64,000 bases of DNA from Rhodoferax mekongensis. Its GTDB lineage: Bacteria > Pseudomonadota > Gammaproteobacteria > Burkholderiales > Burkholderiaceae_C. The stretch covers positions 1,513,001 through 1,577,000 of the forward strand of contig NZ_CP132507.1 in assembly GCF_032191775.1 (NCBI RefSeq), given 5' to 3'. Below, piece after piece: positions 55,455 through 63,360 of the stretch (its first letter is position 1; every line of letters starts with the position of its first letter). Position numbers and translations under genes: made by a program. Under the pieces are notes generated by a model. It searched no databases. It had not been told where the DNA came from and worked only from the letters and a program-made list of their open reading frames with translations.

Positions 55455-55952
55455 ATGACGAACCGCTTCAAGATTCCCCAGTCGGTATTGGTGGTGATCC
55501 ATACCCCGCAGCGTCAGGTGCTTTTGATTCGACGGGTGGAGTCTGATCCCGCCGCGCCGCCTTTCTGGCAGTCGGTAACCGGCGCCAAAGACACGGAGGA
55601 AGAGGACTGGGCGTTTACGGCCGCCCGGGAAGTGTGGGAAGAGACAGGGCTGGATTGCAGAACTGGCGGTCCCCTGCAACACAACTTGACGGACTGGGAG
55701 CTGGAGAATGTGTACCCCATCTATCCGCGCTGGCTGCACCGCTACGCCCCCGGAGTCACACACAACACCGAGAGGGTGTTCGGTTTGCTCGTTCCTGAAG
55801 TATGTGAAGTAACCCTCGCACCTCGGGAGCACACTCACTATTGCTGGCTGCCTCATACAGAGGCAGCCGATTTGTGTTTTTCTCCATCCAATGCCGAAGC
55901 GGTATTGCAACTGATGCACATGCCATCCGCCGGTCAGGGGGAGCGCGCATGA
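55455..55952 (+). CDS. nudB: Dihydroneopterin triphosphate diphosphatase
   Basis: A 165-residue Nudix hydrolase with FWQSVTGAKDTEEEDW leading into AAREVWEETGL (Nudix box) and later motifs of NudB (VFGLLVPE). It removes pyrophosphate from the product of GTP cyclohydrolase I in folate synthesis; folE lies 2 kb downstream. The ATG at 55455 fits the family start. It overlaps the next gene (ATGA). Confidence 0.9.
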   Translation: MTNRFKIPQSVLVVIHTPQRQVLLIRRVESDPAAPPFWQSVTGAKDTEEEDWAFTAAREVWEETGLDCRTGGPLQHNLTDWELENVYPIYPRWLHRYAPGVTHNTERVFGLLVPEVCEVTLAPREHTHYCWLPHTEAADLCFSPSNAEAVLQLMHMPSAGQGERA

Positions 55953-56698
55953 AGACCTTGCGGGTGGTGACCTACAACATCCACAAGGGTGTTCAGGGCC
56001 TGGGGCCTTTGCGTCGTTTGGAGATCCATAACCTGAGCCACGCCATGCAACTCATGGATGCGGATGTGCTGTGCCTGCAGGAGGTCCGCAAGCTGCACCA
56101 CCGCGAGGCGCGTCATTTTCCGCATTGGCCGCAAGCTCCGCAGGCGGACTACCTGGCCCCCGCAGGCTACGAGGCCATCTACCGCACCAACGCCATCACA
56201 CGCCATGGGGAGCATGGCAACGCCTTGCTGAGCAAGTGGCCGGTGGTGCAGCACCAGCATGAAGACATGTCGGACCATCGCCTGGAACAGCGGGGTTTGC
56301 TCCATGTGGAGCTGGATGTGGCGGGGCAGAGGGTGCATGTGCTGGTGGTGCATCTGGGGCTTATCCGTGCGGGGCGAGGGCGTCAATTGCAACAACTGAC
56401 GCAGTTCATTCAACGGGAGATTCCACCGGACGTCCCCCTTTTGGTGGCTGGCGATTTCAATGACTTGCCCGCCTGGGTGGCCCGGCAACTGGCCCCTGCC
56501 GGATTAAAAGCGCCTGTGAGCAAGCCATGTGTCACCTTCCCGTCCCGCCTGCCGCTGGTGCAACTCGACCACGTGCTGGCGCGAGGACTCACACCTGTAA
56601 GTGCTACAGCGCCCCGGGGCATGAGTTGGGCGCGTATGTCGGACCATCTGCCCTTGATCACGGAGTGGCAGCTGGCATCGGAAACGCCCGCATGTTGA
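55949..56698 (+). CDS. Endonuclease/exonuclease/phosphatase family protein
   Basis: A 249-residue EEP-fold protein with TYNIHKG, LCLQEVR, VAGDFNDLP and MSDHLPLI, i.e. the catalytic Asn, Glu, Asp and His positions of the family. It may be a nuclease or lipid phosphatase. It overlaps nudB by 4 nt and the cardiolipin synthase gene by 7 nt. The frequent pairing with cardiolipin synthase (YbhP-YbhO) supports a link with phospholipids. Confidence 0.88.
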   Translation: MKTLRVVTYNIHKGVQGLGPLRRLEIHNLSHAMQLMDADVLCLQEVRKLHHREARHFPHWPQAPQADYLAPAGYEAIYRTNAITRHGEHGNALLSKWPVVQHQHEDMSDHRLEQRGLLHVELDVAGQRVHVLVVHLGLIRAGRGRQLQQLTQFIQREIPPDVPLLVAGDFNDLPAWVARQLAPAGLKAPVSKPCVTFPSRLPLVQLDHVLARGLTPVSATAPRGMSWARMSDHLPLITEWQLASETPAC

Positions 56699-57903
56699 GG
56701 TCTGCCGCTTTTGCCTCAGGTCACGAGCTGCAGCTTTTGCAGGGTGGGGGGCAATACTTCCCTGCGTTGATCAGCGCTGTCGATGCCGCGCAGCATGAAG
56801 TTCGCTTGGAGACCTATATCTTCCATTTCGATGTCCAAGGCATCCAAGTGGCAGAGGCTTTGGAGCGCGCTGCATTGCGGGGGGTTGCTGTGTATCTGGT
56901 GATGGATGGCGTGGGCACACCGGATGTACCGTTGGATTGGCAACTCCGGTGGAACACCAGTGGAGTGCGTTGGCATCAATACGCCCCTCTCGGTTATTTG
57001 GGCTTGTTGATTCCGGGGCGCTGGCGGCGAATGCACCGGAAGTTGTGTGTGGTGGACGGCGACTGGGCGTTTTGCGGTGGCATCAACGTGGTGGATGATT
57101 TCTTAGACCCCAACCATGGACCGCTGCGGGTGGCACGCTTGGACTATGCGGTTCGGGTGCGCGGCCCCTTGGTGACGCAATGCAGGCAGGCGATGGTGCA
57201 GTTTTGGGCCCGATTGGAGGCCAAACTGCAGCTGGAGCAACTGCACTGGAGGGAGATACGCAAGAATTGGCCTGTGTTGGCGTGGCTACCCAGGCCGGCT
57301 CTGCCTCTGGTGGCAACTCCGCTGGCCGGCAGCATGGCTGCGTTGGTGCTGCGGGACAATGTCCGGAACCGTACGCGAATTGAACGGGCCTATCTCAAAG
57401 CGATCGGTGAGGCCCGGAACGATATCGTCCTGGCCAATGCTTATTTCCTGCCGGGTGTCCGCCTTCGCAGAGCGCTCAAGCACGCGGTGCGCCGTGGTGT
57501 TCGCGTACAGGTGGTGGTGCAAGGACAGTACGAATACTTTATGCAGTACCACGCCTCCCGGCCGGTGTTGAGCGAGCTGGTGCAGGCAGGCGTGGAGGTG
57601 TACGAATACACCCCGGGATTTCTGCATGCCAAGGTGGCAGTGGTGGATACCATTTGGGCGACGGTCGGTTCGTCCAATCTGGACCCCTTGAGTCTCTTGT
57701 TAGCCCGTGAAGCCAATGTGGTGGTCCATGACGTGGATTTCGCCCAGCAACTGGATACAGCCTTGTGTGCTGTCATTCAAACGTCAACACGCCGCTGGGA
57801 TCTGGCGGCAGACGCAAAACGACCCTGGCACCAGCGGGTGCGGGACCGTCTCGCTTTCGGACTGATGCGGGTTTTGCTCTTCTTTAGTGGTTCCCGCTAT
57901 TGA
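56692..57903 (+). CDS. clsB: Cardiolipin synthase B-like phospholipase D protein
   Basis: A 403-residue PLD-superfamily enzyme with two HKD motifs: MHRKLCVVDGDWAFCGGIN and LHAKVAVVDTIWATVGSSNLD. It lacks long N-terminal membrane helices, like ClsB/YbhO. It makes cardiolipin from phosphatidyl donors at the inner membrane. The last codons and TGA stop (57898-57903) fall in the left end of a dispersed repeat copy, so the native C-terminus may have been altered. Confidence 0.9.
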   Translation: MLRSAAFASGHELQLLQGGGQYFPALISAVDAAQHEVRLETYIFHFDVQGIQVAEALERAALRGVAVYLVMDGVGTPDVPLDWQLRWNTSGVRWHQYAPLGYLGLLIPGRWRRMHRKLCVVDGDWAFCGGINVVDDFLDPNHGPLRVARLDYAVRVRGPLVTQCRQAMVQFWARLEAKLQLEQLHWREIRKNWPVLAWLPRPALPLVATPLAGSMAALVLRDNVRNRTRIERAYLKAIGEARNDIVLANAYFLPGVRLRRALKHAVRRGVRVQVVVQGQYEYFMQYHASRPVLSELVQAGVEVYEYTPGFLHAKVAVVDTIWATVGSSNLDPLSLLLAREANVVVHDVDFAQQLDTALCAVIQTSTRRWDLAADAKRPWHQRVRDRLAFGLMRVLLFFSGSRY

Positions 57904-57944
57904 TTTGATAGCTGCTCGCGCAGTGTTTATGCGCGCTGATTTCA
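57895..57944 (+). repeat. Dispersed palindromic repeat, copy between clsB and folE
   Basis: CGCTATTGATTTGATAGC, then TGCTCGCGCAGTG, then TTTATGCGCGCTGATTTC. It has a shorter spacer than other copies. It contains the clsB stop codon and ends about 40 nt before folE. Confidence 0.8.
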
Positions 57945-57987
57945 AAAAACCCTAAAAGCCAATCGCTGGTACCATGGCCGGACTTTT

Positions 57988-58707
57988 ATGAAAAAGAAAT
58001 CTACTATGAGCTCCTCTGACACATTTGAAGGAACGCCGGTTTCCGTCAAAATCCGAGAACGGTTGAAGGCTTCCCGCAAGCGCTTTCACGCCAACGACAA
58101 CATTGCCGAATACATCCAGCCTGGTGAGCTGGAGACCTTGTTGGACGAGGTCGAAGTCCAGATGCGTGGCGTCTTGAACAGCCTGGTCATCGATATCGAA
58201 AACGACCACAACACAGACAACACAGCCCGCCGTGTTGCCAAGATGTACCTCAATGAGGTGTTCCGCGGCCGCTACGTACCCGCACCCACGATCACCGAGT
58301 TTCCCAACGTTGGCCACCTCAATGAGTTGATGATCGTCGGCCCCATCACGGTTCGCAGTGCCTGCAGCCACCACTTCTGCCCGGTCATCGGAAAAATCTG
58401 GATCGGTGTCATGCCCAATGAGCACACCAATGTGATTGGTTTGTCCAAATATGCGCGCCTCGCTGAGTGGATCATGGGGCGCCCCCAGATCCAGGAAGAG
58501 GCCGTGGTGCAGCTTGCTGACCTGATCCAGGAAAAAACCCAGCCGGACGGCTTGGCTATCGTGATGGAAGCCAGCCACTACTGCATGGCCTGGCGCGGTG
58601 TTAAGGACATGGACAGCAAGATGATCAACTCGGTCATGCGCGGCGTGTTCCTGAAAGACCCCAATCTGCGCCGCGAATTTCTCTCTCTCATTCCCCAGAA
58701 AGGCTAA
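57988..58707 (+). CDS. folE: GTP cyclohydrolase I
   Basis: A 239-residue enzyme with the zinc and substrate motifs RSACSHHFCPVIGKIWIG and EASHYCMAWRG, and RRVAKMYLNEVF. It converts GTP to dihydroneopterin triphosphate at the head of folate synthesis. It is followed 4 nt later by a BLUF photoreceptor gene. The ATG at 57988 is used; a second ATG (58006) could also serve. Confidence 0.95.
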   Translation: MKKKSTMSSSDTFEGTPVSVKIRERLKASRKRFHANDNIAEYIQPGELETLLDEVEVQMRGVLNSLVIDIENDHNTDNTARRVAKMYLNEVFRGRYVPAPTITEFPNVGHLNELMIVGPITVRSACSHHFCPVIGKIWIGVMPNEHTNVIGLSKYARLAEWIMGRPQIQEEAVVQLADLIQEKTQPDGLAIVMEASHYCMAWRGVKDMDSKMINSVMRGVFLKDPNLRREFLSLIPQKG

Positions 58708-58711
58708 TGCC

Positions 58712-59134
58712 ATGTTGGTCCGTTTGCTCTACGCCAGTCGCGCTATCGATTCCAATCCTGATGCGATCGAAGCCATTCTGGCCCAGTCCCGCAATTACAA
58801 CCCTACCTGCGGCATCACCGGCATTCTTTGCTACGGTGGCGGCATTTTCCTGCAGGCGATTGAAGGTGGCCGCATGGCGGTCAGCGAGCTGTATGGCCAC
58901 ATCCAGAAAGACGCGCGCCACAAAGATGTCGTGCTATTGCACTATGAAGAGATCACCGAGCGCCGCTTCGGGGGCTGGACCATGGGGCAAGTGAATATGT
59001 CCAAAATCAACACTAATATCTTGTTGAAGTATGCAGAGCGCCCTGAGCTGGACCCGTATTCGGTGTCCGGCAAGGTGTCGCTGGCCTTGCTCGAAGAGCT
59101 GATGGCAACCGCGTCCATCATCGGGCGCGCCTGA
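58712..59134 (+). CDS. Short BLUF-domain blue-light sensor
   Basis: A 140-residue protein made almost entirely of a BLUF domain. It has the flavin-site tyrosine in RLLYASRA, the asparagine in SRNYNPTCGITGIL, the glutamine in GIFLQAIEGG and the Trp/Met segment FGGWTMGQV, so it should be photoactive. It binds FAD and signals blue light to a partner protein. The gene is 4 nt after folE, implying co-transcription. No output domain; the partner is unknown. Confidence 0.92.
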   Translation: MLVRLLYASRAIDSNPDAIEAILAQSRNYNPTCGITGILCYGGGIFLQAIEGGRMAVSELYGHIQKDARHKDVVLLHYEEITERRFGGWTMGQVNMSKINTNILLKYAERPELDPYSVSGKVSLALLEELMATASIIGRA

Positions 59135-59143
59135 TCTGAGCGC

Positions 59144-60025
59144 ATGACGTTCACAGCCCTGGGGCTGGTGATCTTTGCAGGGCTGATCCACGCTAGTTGG
59201 AATATTGCAGCCAAAAAAGCGGGAGGTGACTCCCGCTTTGCGTTTTTCACCGCCGTGGTGATGATGGTCTTCTGGGCACCTGTCGGCCTGTGGCTGGGCT
59301 GGCAACAAGTGCCTCAGTGGGACGCGCTGGCGTGGGTCTTTATCATTGCCAGCGGCATCATTCACGTCGGTTATTACACCGTGCTGTTACGCGGCTATCG
59401 CAAGTCAGATTTGACGGTCGTGTACCCCCTTGCACGTGGTTCAGGGCCCTTGATGTCCTCATTGTTTGCCATTCTCGTGCTGGGCGAGCATATCTCCGCA
59501 CTGGGAATGACAGGAGTCTTGGCCGTTGTCGGTGGTGTATTCATGGTGGCTGGCGGGCCCGCACTGTTCCGCCGCTCAGATGAGCCTGCCCGCAATGCGC
59601 GCGTGCGTAAAGGAGTGGTCTACGGCTTGGTAACGGGTGTCTTTATTGCCAGCTACACCGTGGTGGACGGCTATGCGGTCAAGGTGCTGCTACTGTCGCC
59701 CATCCTGCTGGATTACATGGGCAATTTTGTGCGATTGGTGTTTCTCTTCCCGCCGGTAGTTCGCGACCTGCCCGCTGCCCGGTTGCTCTGGCGTGCGCAA
59801 TGGAAATACGCAGCGATGGTGGGAATCGTCAGCCCCATTTCCTATGTGCTTGTTTTATATGCCATGCAAACAGCACCCATGAGCCATGTGGCCCCCGCGC
59901 GTGAGGTATCCATGTTGTTTGCGGCACTTCTGGGTGGGCAACTGCTGGGCGAGGGCGATCGGATGGCGCGGCTCGCAGGTGCCGCCTGCATTGCCTTCGG
60001 CGTGTTCGCTTTGGCGTTAGGGTGA
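59144..60025 (+). CDS. DMT-family (EamA) transporter
   Basis: A 293-residue protein with ten hydrophobic segments and two EamA repeats (LIHASWNIAAKKAG in the first; AMQTAPMSHVAPAREVSMLFAAL in the second). Probably a metabolite exporter in the inner membrane. The substrate is unknown. It lies 9 nt after the BLUF gene. Confidence 0.88.
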   Translation: MTFTALGLVIFAGLIHASWNIAAKKAGGDSRFAFFTAVVMMVFWAPVGLWLGWQQVPQWDALAWVFIIASGIIHVGYYTVLLRGYRKSDLTVVYPLARGSGPLMSSLFAILVLGEHISALGMTGVLAVVGGVFMVAGGPALFRRSDEPARNARVRKGVVYGLVTGVFIASYTVVDGYAVKVLLLSPILLDYMGNFVRLVFLFPPVVRDLPAARLLWRAQWKYAAMVGIVSPISYVLVLYAMQTAPMSHVAPAREVSMLFAALLGGQLLGEGDRMARLAGAACIAFGVFALALG

Positions 60026-60028
60026 GCC

Positions 60029-60868
60029 ATGGGTTTGTTGGTCGGGTGTGATTTTTCGAGCAGTCCCACATCGCGTAAAGCAATTGTTTGTGCAAGGGGT
60101 TCCCAGGCTCGGGGGCGGTTGGTGCTGGAAGGACTGGACAAGCTCCATTCTCTGGAGGCCTTCTCGCAATGGCTGCGCAAAGACCCGGCATGGATCGGTG
60201 CGTTTGACCTTCCCTTCGGCCTGCCGCGTGAACTCGTTGTTGCGCTGGGCTGGCCTCTCGAATGGGAGGCCTGTATGCGTCATTACGCTGGCCTGTCGCG
60301 GGATGAAATCAGGCGCGTGTTTGCTGCTTTCTGTGACGCACGCCCTGCTGGAGGCAAGTTCGCCCACCGTGCTACTGATGCACCCGCTCAGTCCAGCCCT
60401 TCCATGAAATGGGTCAACCCGCCCGTCGCATTCATGCTGCACGCGGGCGTTCCTCGTCTGCTGGAGGCGGGTGTCTATTTGCCCGGCTTGCAGCCCAGGC
60501 CCGTTCCTGCGACGGAGGAATCGGTCCGCGTAGGGCTGGAGGCTTACCCCGGCTTGATCGCGCGATCCGTTCTGGGCAATCGCAGCTACAAAAGCGACGA
60601 CAAAGCCAAGCAGACACCTGACCGTCTCATCGCCCGCAAAGATTTGCTCAATGCCCTGGAAACCGGACAGACCCGTTGGGATGTGCGTTTGAAGCTGAGT
60701 CACGCCCAGCGCGATGCGCTCGTCGACGATGCCAGTGGGGACAGTCTCGATGCAGTGTTGTGCTTGTTCTTGGCGGCATGGGCGGAAGTCCAGCACCAAC
60801 AAGGTCACTTGTTGTACGGCCTTCCACAGGATATGGATCCTTTGGAAGGGTGGATCGTCTCCGCTTAG
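60029..60868 (+). CDS. DUF429 domain protein
   Basis: A 279-residue protein with the RNase-H-like start VGCDFSSSPTSRKA and GAFDLPFGLPRELV, plus LEAYPGLIAR, typical of DUF429. The fold suggests a nuclease-like or regulatory role, unproven. It starts 3 nt after the transporter stop and its 3' end overlaps the convergent MinD-like gene by 4 nt. Confidence 0.85.
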   Translation: MGLLVGCDFSSSPTSRKAIVCARGSQARGRLVLEGLDKLHSLEAFSQWLRKDPAWIGAFDLPFGLPRELVVALGWPLEWEACMRHYAGLSRDEIRRVFAAFCDARPAGGKFAHRATDAPAQSSPSMKWVNPPVAFMLHAGVPRLLEAGVYLPGLQPRPVPATEESVRVGLEAYPGLIARSVLGNRSYKSDDKAKQTPDRLIARKDLLNALETGQTRWDVRLKLSHAQRDALVDDASGDSLDAVLCLFLAAWAEVQHQQGHLLYGLPQDMDPLEGWIVSA

Positions 60869-61701
60869 TTGACCCGCAGGCCGACAGTTTCTTCCACTTT
60901 GACCGCCAACTGGGAGATCGCCAAAGCTGCAGGGCTGCCGGGCATCGCTTGCAGTAGCAATTGCCGGCGCATGACGGCTTGGCGTACAGCGGGGTCTGCA
61001 GGGATATCGCCCATATGCACCAAACGGACGGGTTTGCCGGTGTCGGTGGTGACAAAACGGTCCAGCACCTGTTGCAACTGGGTGGTAATAGCCCGGCCGT
61101 CACCCAAGCGGGCTGTTTGATTGATTACCAGGCGGATGGTTTGTCGTTTCTGTTGGCCCACCAGTACTTTGATGGTGGCATAAGCATCGGTGAGCGATGT
61201 GGGCTCGGGGGTTGCCACCACAAGTACCTCAGATGCCAAAGACACGGCGAACAAAACCACGTCGGAAATGCCTGCACCCGTGTCCAGTATCACTACGTCG
61301 TAATGCGGCACTAGCCCGTTCATGATGCGCAGAAAGTCACCCCGCACTTCCGGTGTCAGGCGCGAATACTCGACCATGCCAGAGCCTGCCAACAACACCG
61401 AGAAGCCGCCCGGCGCCCGGATGATGGCTTCTTCCAGTTTGGCTTTTCCGGTGAACACATCATGCAAAGTGATCTTGGGGTAGAGGTTCAGCACCACATC
61501 CAGATTGGCAAGGCCCAAATCTGCGTCCAACACCAGAACCCGTTGGCCACGCTTGGCCATGGCCGCTGCCAGGTTGGCGGAGACAAAAGTTTTACCGACT
61601 CCGCCCTTGCCGCTGGTCACGGCAATGACTTTACCGATGGGTTTGAGCGGCACTCCTGGGTTGCCTTCGGCGGATTCGGGTGGATTCAGCACGTCAGACA
61701 T
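60865..61701 (-). CDS. MinD/ParA-family ATPase (FlhG-like)
   Basis: A 278-residue P-loop ATPase with a deviant Walker A TSGKGGVGKTFVSANLAAAM, LDADLGLANLDV and ILDTGAGIS. It is closest in outline to FlhG/YlxH-type MinD proteins that control flagellar number or pole placement. No flagellar genes are in the window, so this is tentative. The ATG at 61701 shares one base with the stop of the diguanylate cyclase gene. Confidence 0.85.
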   Translation of the reverse strand: MSDVLNPPESAEGNPGVPLKPIGKVIAVTSGKGGVGKTFVSANLAAAMAKRGQRVLVLDADLGLANLDVVLNLYPKITLHDVFTGKAKLEEAIIRAPGGFSVLLAGSGMVEYSRLTPEVRGDFLRIMNGLVPHYDVVILDTGAGISDVVLFAVSLASEVLVVATPEPTSLTDAYATIKVLVGQQKRQTIRLVINQTARLGDGRAITTQLQQVLDRFVTTDTGKPVRLVHMGDIPADPAVRQAVMRRQLLLQAMPGSPAALAISQLAVKVEETVGLRVN

Positions 61702-62495
61702 CAAAATACCCTCTGCATGGCACCGGTGGCATGGCTGCCTTGTGCGTCGCTGGAAACGCTCTCAATCCATGCCGGGTCACCCAAGGACAGGTGACCGAAC
61801 AAGAGATTCTTCTCTTCTGCACTGACATAAATCTCTTGTTGTTGGTCCAGGAAAACACAGTTGCGACCTTCGCTCTTGGCGCGGTAGAGCTGCATGTCAG
61901 CCCTTTCGGTCCATAAGGTGGCGGTGGATCGCACCCACTCAGGGGCGAAGGCACCACCGATACTGACAGTGACCTTGATGGACAAGCCAGGTGCGATGGG
62001 AATGGACATTGCTTCGATATGCGCACGGATGCGCTCTGCCACAGCAGTGCCGAAACCGGTATGACAGCTGGGAAGCATGACAGAAAACTCTTCACCGCCG
62101 AACCGGGCCACCGTGTCCATGGGGCGCACACAGCCGGTGAGCGCTTTCCCAATCGCTTGCAGCACCTGATCTCCAGCCTGATGTCCGTAGGTGTCATTCA
62201 CTTTTTTGAAGTGGTCAATATCCAGCATCAAGAGCAGGGCAGGCTCACCGGAGCGGGCAACCACATCAATGGAACGTTCCAGAACGCCGCGGAAGTGGCG
62301 ACGGTTGGCCAGACCCGTGAGGGGATCTTTCAAGGAGAGTTCGCACAGTCCGTCAATCACCGCTTGCAGGTACGCCGTGGGCGATTCTTCAGGGGAAGGA
62401 AGCGAGACGGTGGCATCGTGTTCCAACAGCGCACGTGCATCATCCAAGCGCAGGCGCTGCAGATCGACGAGAGACGGTGGAAACGGTTTAGCCAC
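61701..62495 (-). CDS. Diguanylate cyclase (GGDEF)
   Basis: About 264 residues. A short helical N-terminus leads into a GGDEF domain with LSLKDPLTGLANRRHF, DIDHFKKVNDTYGH and an intact GGEEF (VARFGGEEFSVML). A C-terminal extension of about 45 residues follows. No sensor domain or membrane helix. The frame opens upstream at 62678, but that would overlap the moeB-like gene; I chose GTG at 62495, without a clear ribosome-binding site. Coupled to the MinD-like gene, so c-di-GMP and that ATPase may act together. Confidence 0.85.
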   Translation of the reverse strand: MAKPFPPSLVDLQRLRLDDARALLEHDATVSLPSPEESPTAYLQAVIDGLCELSLKDPLTGLANRRHFRGVLERSIDVVARSGEPALLLMLDIDHFKKVNDTYGHQAGDQVLQAIGKALTGCVRPMDTVARFGGEEFSVMLPSCHTGFGTAVAERIRAHIEAMSIPIAPGLSIKVTVSIGGAFAPEWVRSTATLWTERADMQLYRAKSEGRNCVFLDQQQEIYVSAEEKNLLFGHLSLGDPAWIESVSSDAQGSHATGAMQRVF

Positions 62496-62607
62496 GATAG
62501 ATCGGATGGTGTGTGGAAAGTCTAACAGGAAGCCTGAGTTCGTTGGAGGGGGCTCAGACCGCGAAAGCCTGCAATTGGCAGGTTTGGAAGACGCAATTCG
62601 CCGTTTG

Positions 62608-63354
62608 CTAATGGGCGCAGACAGGGCACGAGGGATTGCGGGGTAGCCGCATTTCCGTCCACTCCATGCGCAAGCCATCCAAAAGCAGCAATCTGCCGCG
62701 CAGTGTGGTGCTGATACCCAGCACCAGCTTCAAAGCTTCGGCAGCCTGCATGGCGCCGATGACGCCCACCAACGGAGAAAAAACGCCCATGGTCGAGCAC
62801 TGTGTGGGCGGGGGGGCATCGTCTGGATGAAAGGCGCAGGCATAGCAGGGGGCATCGTCTGCACGGCTGTCATAGACAGAGATTTGCCCATCAAACCGTA
62901 TGGCAGCTCCAGAGACCAGAGGAACACGTGCGAGCACACATGCCTTGTTAGCGGCTTGACGTGTCGTAAAGTTATCGCTGCAGTCGAGGACGACATCCAC
63001 CGACTCGAGGTTATCCGCCAGCCAAGCAGCGTCGGCACGGCTTTGAACCACCTCAACCTGCGTCAGTGGGTTGATTGCCTGCAGACTTGCTGAAGCAGAC
63101 AGGACCTTGGCTTGCCCCACGCTGTGGGTGGTGTGGATGATTTGCCGCTGGAGGTTGGTCAGATCTACTGTGTCGGGGTCAATCAACGTGATCTTGCCGA
63201 TACCCGCTGCGGCAAGGTACATCGCGGCGGGTGCGCCCAAGCCACCGGCTCCGATGATCAGTGCGTGGGCGCCGCAAATGCGCTCTTGGCCTTCAATGCC
63301 GATGTCGTCCAGCAGAATGTGCCGCGAGTACCGAAGCAGCTCGGTGTCCTGCAT
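62608..63354 (-). CDS. moeB: MoeB/ThiF/HesA-family adenylyltransferase
   Basis: A 248-residue E1-like enzyme with the nucleotide motif IIGAGGLGAPAAMYLAAAG, DLTNLQRQIIH and the zinc cysteines CYAC and CPVC. It adenylates the C-terminal glycine of a ThiS/MoaD-like sulfur carrier, for molybdopterin or thiamine synthesis. The choice between MoeB and ThiF cannot be made from the window. It follows ctpA by 6 nt. Confidence 0.88.
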   Translation of the reverse strand: MQDTELLRYSRHILLDDIGIEGQERICGAHALIIGAGGLGAPAAMYLAAAGIGKITLIDPDTVDLTNLQRQIIHTTHSVGQAKVLSASASLQAINPLTQVEVVQSRADAAWLADNLESVDVVLDCSDNFTTRQAANKACVLARVPLVSGAAIRFDGQISVYDSRADDAPCYACAFHPDDAPPPTQCSTMGVFSPLVGVIGAMQAAEALKLVLGISTTLRGRLLLLDGLRMEWTEMRLPRNPSCPVCAH

Positions 63355-63360
63355 GGGGAA

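Noticed and set aside
53319..55919. 866-codon open frame antisense to aspS
   Set aside because: Shadow frame of a GC-rich gene: the translation is His/Val/Gln-rich, has no recognisable domain, and spans several genes whose forward products are clearly real.
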